From the NCBI GenBank assembly GCA_964017065.1, contig OZ024787.1, positions 11,947,764 to 12,011,763 of the forward strand: a stretch of 64,000 nucleotides of DNA. The letters are read 5' to 3'. Positions 1 to 13,700 of this stretch are shown here, in pieces. Position 1 is the first letter of the stretch, and each line of letters starts with the position of its first letter. The notes beneath the pieces were generated by a model. The model was not told the DNA's origin, made no database searches, and saw nothing but the letters and a program-made list of their open reading frames with translations. This DNA is from Haliclona indistincta. Lineage: Eukaryota > Porifera > Demospongiae > Haplosclerida > Chalinidae. The position numbers and the translations under genes are program-made.

Positions 1-113
1 AGTGCTAGCTACCACATCATATTGTAAACCAGCCTTTACTAACATTATGTGCTCTAGTTACATGTATGTGTTGAGTTATAATAAAGCAGCCTCATAGTAA
101 TTTTTCCTCTCAG

Positions 114-2674
114 ATCTAGTTGATACTGATGCTACTCAAGAGGCATTTCAACATGAGGTTGGAGTGTGTGTCTCTAACCTGGTAGTGAATGGATCACCTG
201 GTAGTGGTAAAACATGTGTAGTGAATCTATCAGTCGGTGAACCTGCTCCTGATGTCCGCAACAGCACCGGCTGTGTAGAGACTCCTGTTCGTGCCATAGC
301 ACAAGGTACCATCTTCGCCAACGGCACAAGATTACAGAAACTACATACTGAAGAAATGCTCCACATGGTGTGTCAAGCTATGAAGCACAAGGTTGATGAG
401 ATAAAGAGAGAGCAAGTTGATCAAAAGAAGCCGCGTCATCGTAAAGTACCCAGCTCTACTCCAGCTACACAGCAATCCGCATCCAGTACTCCATCAATGG
501 GTGATGAGTCTACTGAAGCCACTAGTGATGACAAAGAAGAGAGCCTCCAGGTGTTTGCTAAGCTAGTTGTTGAGATATCATCTGCTGAAGCATCAACTGA
601 GTTCCTAACAGCTCACTTGGTCTTGACTATCGACTCAGGAGGCCAGCCACACTTCATGGATGTAGCACCACTCTTTCTTCGCAACAGCTCCTTGTTTCTT
701 ATCACTGTTAAGCTAAATGAGCGACTGGATTCGAAACCAAGATTTGATTACTTCATCAATGGACAACCAATTGAAATGAGCAACACAGAGCTCCAACCGA
801 CCAACCTGCAGCTAATAGAGCAGCTTGCCAAGAGCATTTCATCACTTCAACTATCAACCACTCCCAGCTCAGATGGATCAGAGCATGCAAAGTTCATGAT
901 TGTTGGCACCTTTGCTGACAAAGCTGGAGACTGCCAGGGCGAGACTGTCGCTGATAAAAACACCAAACTACGTGATCGATTGAAAGATTATGAAGCCGAA
1001 CGAATTGATGCAGGAAATGATGTCATCTTTGCTGTCAATGCAATCACTAGTGATCCAGACAAGCGTCGAGAGGCAGCTCTGAGACTACAGGACAAGATTA
1101 CCAATACTCCAGGCACCACTATCAAGACAAGAATCAAGATGAGGTGGTTTGGTCTACTACTGCACTTGCTGGATGAGGCTGAGAAGAACAAGGTCTCCAT
1201 TATCCCACTGGAGGAGGTGCTTGCTGCTGGAAGAAGTCTTCAAATGAGTAGAGATGAAACTCTACAGGCCATAGCGTTTTTCCATAAGCTAAACCTCCTC
1301 ATGTATTTCTCAACCGATAAGCTTGGTAGCATAGTGTTTATCGATGTAAAGCCTATACTAATCAATGTGTCCAATCTTATTGGCATCTCTTTTATCGATA
1401 AGAATAAGCTCGACAAGATCTTCATCCCTAACCTGCCAGCCGATGCCCAGAGATTACTGAGAGATTACGGTAGATTCTCCCGAGAGATTCTGAATTCATC
1501 GTTTCACTTCTCAGCACCACTCACCACTGATGTGTTCCTCGACTTATTAGAGCACCTTTGTGTTATTGCACGCATCGAGAGAGAAGGTCTAACAAGCTTC
1601 TTCCTCCCATGTGCCTTGCCTCATGCACCTGAAGATATCCTTCGAAAGAAGGAGCAGATCACCAGCTTGTGGATCGTGTCGCTTCAGACTGAGCGTGCTA
1701 TTGGATCGGTTGATGTTCCCATCCCAAAGAGCTATCTACCCACACTAGTTGTTCATCTACTCAACTCGTCTGATTTCAAAGCAGATCTTAAGTCTCGTCA
1801 GTATCGTAACCTCATGAGCATCCGTTATGTTCGTGGTGGGTGTGTCTATCTGATAGAGAAGAATCTTCAGCTGGAGATCTACTACCCTTGTGCTGACGAC
1901 GATGAAGAAATAAGCAAGGATTGCTCCTTCATTCGCTCAGCAATAATGAACGCTCTCGTTGAGGTTGAGAAGAAGCTTCATTTCATACCAGGCATCTTGA
2001 TCAAGAACGATGCCTTCCTCTGCTCCTGTGACGGTTCTCGCCATATCTGTGTGTACAACAAAGACCGCAGGAGAACATATTGTGATAGAAGTGACAAGCT
2101 GAGAAAACTCAACCGGCAACAACAGTATTGGTTACACCAGCAGCAGCAGCAGCAACCAGGTATGCCTGCTAACATGATTGATGATGACTTATCACCATCT
2201 GTTTGTTTAGCCTCAGTTGTTGAGCGACCCACCACAGCTGATCTACCATCATCAGTAGCATCATCATCATCAGTAGTAGTTCCCACTAGTACATCAGGTA
2301 CAATACTACCATCATCAGGTGAAGCTTGTTTAGATCATATGTCACAACAGAATAATGTATTATACAATACTACAGCAAAACCACTCACAATGCGTGATCT
2401 ACTGCGCAGAGTAGCTAGCAGAGCCATGGACAAGTGGAGAATAATTGGAATAGAACTAAACCTAGAGCAACACCAGTTGAGAGCTATCACACAGTCTCAC
2501 CATCAAGATGCTATACAATGCTACATTGAAGTGTTCAGTTTGTGGGAGAACAAAGCTGACCCTCCCTTCACTTGGGCTACCATTATAGATACTCTACGTT
2601 CTCCAATAGTAGAGGAGAATGCACTAGCACAAGAGATTGAAGACTGGATCACATCAACTACTGATACACGATAA
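114..2674 (+). CDS. Ankyrin-ROC-COR-Death family protein, unit 1, last large exon (5' exons outside window)
   Basis: This is a single long exon that starts after a CAG acceptor at 111-113 in phase 2, as in the paralogs at 18125 and 52582, so the upstream ankyrin exons lie before the window. It encodes a P-loop (GSPGSGKT, about 189-212), a DSGGQ G3 motif (about 632-646) and a VGTFADK G4-like motif (about 901-921). A COR-like region follows (about 1130-1700), then a Gln/Ser-rich linker and a C-terminal helical Death-like domain (about 2385-2660). The order ankyrin, ROC, COR, Death is that of DAPK1 without its kinase. The C-terminal domain differs from that of units 2 and 3. Family knowledge suggests a cytoplasmic GTPase scaffold that signals through Death-fold contacts; the partner is unknown. 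The frame is open throughout. A GTG at 164 is internal to the exon and is not a start. Confidence 0.82.
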
Positions 2675-2949
2675 CATTATTGTAGAAAATAAAATCAATT
2701 TCATAACTTGTCAATTCAACATCACTATCATCATACACAATTTTTTAACCTGAAAATTATTTCAATAATTGGAATTTGCAAAAAATTAATATTAATAACA
2801 GCTCTTGTATCCAAAATGCGGGTATAATAAATGATTGATCCTTGTGTAGTGATCAGGGCGTCCGTATTGGTGTCTGGTGTGTGTGTGTGTCAAATCAGCT
2901 ACTTTACTTGAAGCACAAGCAGTAGAGATGTTGTGCTGATACAGTAATC

Positions 2950-3025
2950 GAAACCATCATACTGCAGACTCTCCTCCTCCCGGCAGACTGTTTGTTGAAG
3001 CAGTCACGTCACAAATGTTGCAGAG
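2950..3025 (+). pseudogene. Relic of the alternative Death-domain tail downstream of the unit 1 gene
   Basis: The stretch matches, with gaps, the start of the Death-domain coding sequence of unit 2 (about 20310-20375): the same catactgcag, ctctcctcct and tgttgaagcagtcac words occur in order. It lies about 280 bp after the unit 1 stop and has no useful frame. It shows that the unit 1 gene once carried the same tail as its paralogs. The rest of 2675-3133 is AT-rich; the right end of a CAGGAG-type MITE is at about 3031-3046, followed by the presumed receptor promoter. No other gene is seen there. Confidence 0.7.
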
Positions 3026-3133
3026 CCTGCCGATTATGGACTCCTGTTATCACCGTACCATAGTGCATTGACACCTCTTCTTTCAAGTTGCATTTGCTAA
3101 ATTCATTTCACACCTATGATGCAGTTTGTAGAC

Positions 3134-4962
3134 ATGGTTGAGCTAGCAGCTCTAATGTTGTTTTGTATCGCTTTGTTACAAGGTATGACATAAAGTATAA
3201 TTATTTGTCTTGTTGCATTGATATGACTGCAGTATCTGATGCTTGTACCAGAGGATTTATGCATTTGGATTTACTGACTGAAAGAGCTAAAAAGCTAGAA
3301 GCATCAGAATCCACGAACAAGTTAGATGCTCAATTGTGTATAGTTCCTGATGTGAGCTTCAACTGTGATGGAAGACTAACAAGTGTTTTCTTAGGAGCTA
3401 CAATAAATGCGGCATCAATTTCTAAAGGGTCTGATGTCTTGTATCCTGAGATTCAGATATGGAGACTAAATTCTATGAATTCCACTAGACAGGACAGTCA
3501 ACAGATCAGACTGAATCCTGGAGATTTCAGTCGTGAAGGAGTGCTCAAGTATAACCTGGATCCTCCAATGTCATTTCAGAGTGGAGATGTTTTGGGAGTA
3601 TACCAGCCACCAAGGAGTAGCAGTGCTGTCACAGTGTTCTATCATGATAATGATGATGTTGCTATGAGTAGAATATATTGTATTACATTCTCTAGTGGTC
3701 CGCCATCAATTCTACCTGGTACTGTACAACAGTCACTCAGTGTCATGAACGGCAAACAACTTCTCATATTTCCTGAAACTGGTAAGAAATGAAGCATGAC
3801 ACTTGTTGCTGCTGCTATAATGTTTTACAGACAGCCCCAGCTGTATAAATAATTTTCCTAGTTTAAATGAATTTGACCAGTGGGTCATGGGTGCCAACAT
3901 TAATGATGTAAGAGTCAAAGCAAACCAGCGTCTCTTCCCAGAAATCACCTTCACTGTACTTGTAATGGCTTCATCATTGAGTGGATAGTTGGAGCTAAAC
4001 ATCAGACCAACAAATCTTCTGAACAATAACCTGAGCTACAAATATGGCGCAGCATGGATGGTGCTAACTACCAAAAAGTTGGCTTCAATCTTCTCACCTC
4101 AGATTCTCACAGGGTCAATTATCTTTTGAACGTTTATGAATATGCCCCCAATCCTCCACTATAGTTCCAGAAAGGAGACATACTGGGAGTGTACCAACCA
4201 GTAGATAGTGAAATAGAACTTAGCTATCAGATTAATGACGGCCCCATTAACTATGAGCTTGATTATACTGATGCAGCCAACATTGTGCCCCTGTCAATGC
4301 AGTATGACTATCCTCTAGTCACTGTGGAAATCACAACAAGTGTATCGTTCAGTTCATCGAAGACTTTTTCAATGAGCTCAATAAATGTTTCGCAATCAAA
4401 AATGTCCAATTCTCATGAGCAAGTTGTCTTACCAGTATTTGCCTATCCCATTATAACAGTTGCTGTTATACTGATTGCTGTTGCAGCATCAATCACACTC
4501 ATAATTATCTTAAAATTTATTTGGAGTCGTAAAAATCTTGCAAACATGCAGACTGATCAGAATTTATGCTATGCGGTAAACTCACAGTAAGTTAGTTATT
4601 TTAATAAATTATGTGATTACATTTCTTGCAGATCTGTTAACAATGAAAACTTTCTGAATAACATTATACCTCAAGTTGACTTACAAGAAAATTCCAGTTA
4701 TACCAAGAGAATCAGTCCAAGTGTCCTACGAAACAATTTATGTTACTCAGTGCAAAACCCGATTGAACTACACAACAATTCATGCTATACCAGACCGGAC
4801 TCATTTGATCTACAAAACAATTCATGTTATGAAACAATAAATCAAGACTTCGTGCCAGAAATGTGAGTTATAAATCCTCTATAGTTTGGGTCATAATGAT
4901 GTGCTGACCTAATCCACAGGGATGCACCAATTTATGCTGAAGTGGAGGATTTGTATATCTGA
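3134..4962 (+). pseudogene. Two-domain single-pass receptor, unit 1, broken copy
   Basis: Five exons align with the intact unit 3 gene: 3134-3182 (signal peptide beginning MVELAALMLFC), 3233-3781 (first extracellular domain), 3831-4586 (second domain and membrane helix), 4632-4862 (tyrosine-rich tail) and 4920-4962 (last exon, PIYAEVEDLYI). Exons 1 and 2 are open. Exon 3 has a 5-bp insertion near 3953-3960 and a CTATAG stop near 4159-4162, where unit 3 reads CTAAAG. The membrane helix and tail remain readable downstream. The product would therefore be cut within the second domain, possibly a secreted one-domain form, but a pseudogene is more likely. No function is known for this family from the sequence alone. 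Confidence 0.75.
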
Positions 4963-5131
4963 ATTTGAGCATGCTGCATATTATAGTAATAATTCTTTCT
5001 CTTGTTGGTCGATTTTGCTATCAAATTTAGCTGGAAAATGTTGATTAACAATAAAAATTTACAGGTGACCATTGTGAAATTAAAAGCAAAAATCATTACA
5101 TAAAATAATATTCGTCTCAATTCTTTAATGT

Positions 5132-8316
<3,185 letters not shown>

Positions 8317-8579
8317 ATGCCCTGAGCTGAGCTACTTGAATACCTCGATATCAACTCAGTTCAATCTCTTCACTAGTCGAGGTAGAATACTCCTCATCAC
8401 CATCATGATCAGCTACTAATGTTGCTGCATGGTAACTGCATCACTGCAGTGTAGTAGCCTGGTGGTGGAGCCATGATGAGTGATGTTGCTGATGAGCCCT
8501 CTAGTGTGGTCAGCTCTTGTTTGTCAGCTATGGCTGTCTCATAGGATGGTGGATAGTCACAGCACTTCTCGTGATCCAT
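8317..8579 (-). pseudogene. CD225-like gene, first-exon fragment, unit 1
   Basis: The fragment is closely similar to exon 1 of the gene at 38957-39589. It begins ATG at 8579 with MDHEKCCDYPPSYETA and a PPxY-like segment. It carries a 4-bp insertion (the sequence tgctgcatggtaac where the other copy has tgctggtaac), which shifts the frame. At about 8317 similarity stops and kinase ectodomain sequence starts. The two membrane-helix exons are missing. The region 8580-8950 upstream has nothing further that I recognise. Confidence 0.72.
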
Positions 8580-8951
8580 GCTGTGATGTATCTTGGCTCT
8601 CTCTACCTGTAGCTACTGAGGGGACTCGACCATGGACTCTGCAGCTGTTGCTGATGATACTGAAGCGATAAACATAATTATACCATACTTGGTCATTAGC
8701 TGCAGTATGTGAATTGATATACTCATGATTCGTGTGTTACTGAGCTTTGATCCAGCGACTACAACAGAAGCACTGACAGATTTAGGAATACTTGTTTATT
8801 TCTGTAAGGTTTTGTTTGTTGCAGATTGCAAATGACATAATACATGTAAAGCTGCAGATGATTTAACCTGAAATAGTGTCTCAGCCCCGCCCTGTCAACA
8901 ACATGGCTAAGCGATTCCTGAGTTGCTTAGCCTGTATAGCTTCTCAAATTA

Positions 8952-9050
8952 GCCCTACAGCACTGGTACAGCTAGATCTCGTCCTACAGCACTGGTACAG
9001 CTAGATCTCGTCCAGTACAGCACTGGCAAAGCTAGATCTCGTCTCTTTAT
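8952..9050. repeat. 29-bp tandem repeat, short array
   Basis: About three copies of a 29-bp unit (cagcactggtacagctagat core). The longer array at 39772-40007 sits in the same place relative to the CD225 and minisatellite sequences. Its variable copy number between units marks it as a minisatellite upstream of both flanking genes. Confidence 0.85.
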
Positions 9051-9060
9051 TCATCATTAG

Positions 9061-9841
9061 GGTGGTTACTAAAACCCGGGACGGGACGGGACTCAGGCGG
9101 GATGTCCCGTCCCGTCCCGCATACTAAAATGCGGGACTAAAAAGCACTGGTACAGCTAGATCTCTTTCTTGTACACGATGTTGGCATGATCGATAGCACT
9201 TGCTTTTTCGAACTCCTTCATCTTGGATGGGAGAGTGCGAACAAATTTATGGTTGGATGATTTGGTAGAATTTCGGTGGCAGAAGTCAACAGCTGCACTT
9301 TGATCACCTTGGTCGTGAACCAGAGTGAAGGTAGTTTCTCCTATGAATTGATACCCATGTCGTTGAAATTCTGTGGATGGCCCATCTGGAGTGTCTAAAT
9401 CAAAATAGAACTTCTTTGGTCACACCTTGATTTATCCAGCGATACTGATCACATCTCCAGTCATCTAATCAAACATAACATGATAGTAAATATCATAGAT
9501 AAATTTCAAATTGTTTTTAGGTTACCCTTGCTTGGCCAACAAATACAGTTCACCAGCCTTTGGCTTCTTTGGAGGACTAGTAATGATCGTATCACCATCT
9601 TGCTCCAGTCCCTGTTCCTTTGCCCTTGTTAGAATTGCAACAACTTCTGTAATAGAAAGTTAGAAACAGATTTCAGATTTCTGGAGATCGAAGACTCTGT
9701 TCGTCATCGTCGAATAGCAAGCACGTGAGCAAAGGTACGAGTCACGCCCTCCCCACCCTTATGCGTCCCGCATTTTAGTATGCGGGACGGGACGGGACAT
9801 CCCGCCTGAGTCCCGTCCCGTCCCGGGTTTTAGTAACCACC
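9061..9841. mobile_element. hAT-like non-autonomous DNA transposon with 77-bp perfect inverted repeats
   Basis: The ends 9061-9137 and 9765-9841 are perfect reverse complements (starting ggtggttactaaaacccggg). The flanks are ATCATTAG on the left and ATCATGGG on the right, an 8-bp duplication with two changes. The paralogous locus near 40010-40020 reads catcattagttggctc without the element and serves as the empty site. The 8-bp duplication suggests hAT; no transposase is present. On the minus strand the interior carries exon-like reading frames: about 9525-9645 (ends YLLAKQG before a GT) and about 9170-9470, which reads WRCDQYRWINQG, then after a 1-base slip FYFDLDTPDG, and ends KKEI-stop. Confidence 0.85.
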
Positions 9842-9883
9842 ATCATGGGTTGGCTCGATCACCTTCTTAGTACATGTATCGTC

Positions 9884-10566
9884 CTGTTAGCAGTGATTCA
9901 CTTCGTACTGTTCTCAGTGATACACCTCGTACTGTTAGCAGTGATACACTTCGTACTGTTAGCAGTGATACACTTCGTACTGTTAGCAGTGATACACTTC
10001 GTCCTGTTAGCAGTGATACACTTCGTACTGTTAGCAGTGATACACTTCGTACTGTTAGCAGTGATACACTTCGTACTGTTAGCAGTGATACACTTCGTAC
10101 TGTTAGCAGTGATACACTTCGTACTGTTAGCAGTGATACACTTCGTACTGTTAGCAGTGATACACTTCGTACTGTTAGCAGTGATACACTTCGTACTGTT
10201 AGCAGTGATACACTTCGTACTGTTAGCAGTGATACACTTCGTACTGTTAGCAGTGATACACTTCGTACTGTTAGCAGTGATACTCTTCGTACTGTTAGCA
10301 GTGATACACTTCGTACTGTTAGCAGTGATACACTTCGTACTGTTAGCAGTGATACACTTCGTACTGTTAGCAGTGATACACTTCGTACTGTTAGCAGTGA
10401 TACACTTCGTACTGTTAGCAGTGATACACTTCGTACTGTTAGCAGTGATACACTTCGTACTGTTAGCAGTGATACACTTCGTACTGTTAGCAGTGATACA
10501 CTTCGTACTGTTAGCAGTGATACACTTCGTACTGTTAGCAGTGATACACTTCGTACTGTTCTTGGT
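9884..10566. repeat. 24-bp minisatellite (about 28 units) upstream of the unit 2 Ank-ROC-COR gene
   Basis: Near-identical units of tgttagcagtgatacacttc plus gtac. The period is a multiple of three and the unit lacks stops in several frames, so long repeated ORFs appear on both strands; they are artefacts. Each unit holds the short inverted motif agtg-ata-cact. The array ends about 150 bp before the ATG of the gene at 10719. A homologous array of about 18 units sits at the same place before the unit 3 gene. Confidence 0.95.
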
Positions 10567-10628
10567 CTGTACACGCGACTAGTCTGATGATGCTGCAGTG
10601 ATTTGGAAGAAGGCGGGCTCAAGTAAAC

Positions 10629-10638
10629 ATCACGTGAT
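10629..10638. promoter_or_regulatory. Conserved palindromic E-box (atcacgtgat) in the proximal promoter
   Basis: The palindrome ATCACGTGAT lies 80 bp before the ATG and is kept, with flanking bases, in the unit 3 promoter (40563-40572). CACGTG is the classical core for bHLH-Zip factors such as USF, MAX and TFE. Conservation between paralogs supports a regulatory role but recent duplication is an alternative reason. Confidence 0.45.
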
Positions 10639-10718
10639 TTCCACTTGCCTTGTTTGGGCGTTCCTGAAGGCGTCTCTATTCTCGATCTCTTTCTCGGCTT
10701 TTCAACCAAAGTAGTATC

Positions 10719-13700
10719 ATGGCTGATTCTCAGGAGCGATTAGTGAGTGATGAGTACTAATAATTTCAGTCTCAAACTAGTAATAGTCAAAACAGAGCAT
10801 GTTATCAGAAATACGTACACTTTTATTTGTGATTATATGCCGGTGTTATTTGTAAGTGTAGCAGCTGTCATTGTTTGATACATGATGTTATGTTGTGTTC
10901 ACAGAATGAAGACCTCTATCGTGCTTGTGAGGATGGGAACGTGGCAGGAGTAAAGAGGCTCTTGTCTAAAGGAGCTGATCCCAACCACCGCCATCTTGGT
11001 TCTGACTTGTTTGAGGTGAGTTGTGTGATTGTGTTGAGTCATGTATTAACAGGTGTGTAATCCACACTTAGTCTACATCAGTTCTCACTCACAGTCAGTA
11101 ACTGATCATTCATCTTTGTACAGTGTGGTATTGATCACTATTGGTACAGTACATGTATTCACATGATTTACATGTATACTTGTACATGTACTTATGTTGG
11201 TATTCTAATACACTAGACCACCCTCACTAATACCAATAGCAGCCTTGTACCAGTAGCTACTAGAAAGTGTTCTGATTGGTGGATTTGTCTAAAGTCACAC
11301 ACACCATGAAGCCAATGGTGGTTACATTTGTGTCTACAGAATCATTGTCACAGACGTTATCTTGTGCTTGTAGTCATTCTTGCACTGCAGCAAGAAAAGG
11401 CAACAATGGTTTTCAGTAGCAGCATTACGACACCACATGGTGAGCCTGAGTATGAGGCTCGACCTAGCCTGCTATGATTGTTGTTCCCAGGGAGTGTTGA
11501 AAGTGTTTGTTAGTCAAGACAGTGCAGTAGTACAGTGATACACTACTGGTCTATTGTGAGTGTGTGTGCATCTCTCTCTAGTGCTGTCGTACCATATTCA
11601 TTGCCAGCTAATAACGACATCCTGTTACAATTTCCGTATACTATCAAAACTTAGGTCCGTATATTCACTTTAGTTAATGTATTGTGTTCATTGGAAGATG
11701 AACTTCTACTCGGCGTCCTGACTTCTACAAACTGGATTTTCACTTGGTCGACCCAGGATAGCAAACTTCAGCCTATTAGCTATCGATTGAGCTAAAAATG
11801 TTGCAGTAGAGTTGAAAAAAGTCCGTTCCAAAACGCACTTCAAAGTCGCGACTATCGCCCAATTGCTAATGTATTAGCTGATGTCAAAATATGATTTTTA
11901 TCGATTTTTGAGCGACTGTAACTAAAAAACTAAACTCGATTTTGAGTTGGTCGACCCCAGGTCTAATAGAACAGGGTCTGAAGGTTTGAATGGTGTGTTC
12001 AAAATTGAAATCCAAAGAAAAAAGTAGGTTCCACTTTTGAGGTGAAGTTAGGTAAGAAACAAGTTTTGCCTGGGAAGAAATGAAGTACAGCAGTTGCGTT
12101 TAGTACAGTTTGAGCATGGTTTATTCAGTTTAAACTGTAGCGCTAGTATCTCAGACTATCCCTAGACTGTCTAGAAGCTAGTACTTGGCAATTCTAGTGT
12201 AGCAAAGGCTCAGGAGGGAGCCAGAAGTCATTCCGTGACCGCCATTCTCTATGAGCTCTGATTTCGTCGCGCTGCTTACTTTCTGTTCTGAAAAGAACAT
12301 TGTTACAGGTAATACATAAGCTTGAGCTTCTTAGCATAGCTATACACAACCGTGTTGAAACAGTGGACGTCTACTGCAAGCGTTGTAGAGCTGTGAAATT
12401 GCCTACCTGCACCATGCTAGCGAACGGCGACAAGGCTTTGTGGTTCAGAGCGAAGGAAACAGACATTCAAGGCGCACCAATAGGAGTCCTTTTCAGTACT
12501 ACAGACGCTACTGGGACCAGTAGAAACTGTGCAAGAAGACACACAGTGAACTATGATCCAAGGTGACCTTCACGGAACGGAGCGGTTGTCATTAGCAACC
12601 CGTTATATTAATCGTGTTACATTACAAGTAAATCGTGTTCTGTGCATAAACGTAATTCCGTGTGATGTCCTTTATTTCTGGTAATGTGCTAATAGTGGTT
12701 TATAGTATCATCTCTCTACGTCTTGATCACGTCTACCATTTGTGTAAATCAAGTGATTATAACCTGCAGAATGAGTCGATACAGAGTGTAGTGTTGTGCC
12801 GCCAGCACTAGCTGTTCTTGTGTGTGTTAACAGTAGGAATCAGGTGAACATGTACTGTCAGTGGGTGTGGCTTCTCTAGCGTATGTCATAGCCTTTTGAT
12901 TGTGTGTGCAGCCATGCAGTCTCTGGTGCTGAAATAGCTGCCGTACCATTGATAAGTTGGTGTGTGATGTGTCATACCCACTGTGGTCTAGCTACTAGTG
13001 TAGTGTCCTCTGGAACCGGCAATGCAGTGTGAGAGGTGTACCTTGTTTCCGTGAGAAAAGTGGTTGATAAGGTGCAAGCTAGCTATAGCGTCTAGAGATG
13101 TGATAATTCAGACTCGGCATGGCTTCTTAGCTCCTGTGGCTAGCCTCGTACCCAGGCTTTTTCACGGAAAAGAGCCTGGTACAGACTGTCTGCGCATGCT
13201 CCATATATAGCCTCATACCCAGTCACATTTGCCCCACTTTTGTTGGGTGATTGGATATTCTCGTTACACGTCCGTGACATGCAATTACTTTCTTTGGCGC
13301 GATCATAGACGTTTAGCAAGCATTGCATAGTTTGCTAGCGCTTTTTTACACTCGCAAACGTCAAGGAATGCGTGCAAGAGCTTTCTGAGCAGTAGTTTGC
13401 AAGAACAAATCTCGTGAGTTATATCTCCCCGCCCCTTAATCATCTCGCCCACGTTATCACTTTTTTATTGCCACTTAAACTCGTTATTATGCGCGCGTGC
13501 GTAGACAGTCTGTACTAGGCCCTTTATCAAAGGGACAGGGTACGAGGCTACTCCTGTGGCATGCAGTGTGTGTCCATGAGCAGTTTGATCTGTTTTGGAT
13601 CATATAGTGAATGTGACTGCTTCACTGGTAGTGGGATATTTGTGTTCAAGTTGTGGAATGGTATGTGAAACCATTATAAGGTTATTGCTGTACTGAATAT

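Noticed and set aside
164..164. Gene start at 164 of the large unit 1 ORF
   Set aside because: It is a GTG inside an exon; the acceptor at 111-113 and the paralogs show that translation comes from upstream exons.
9845..10709. Long repetitive ORFs (LLAVIHFV, SDTLRTVS and RSVSLLTV repeats)
   Set aside because: They are three readings of one 24-bp minisatellite; they have no start context or splice support.
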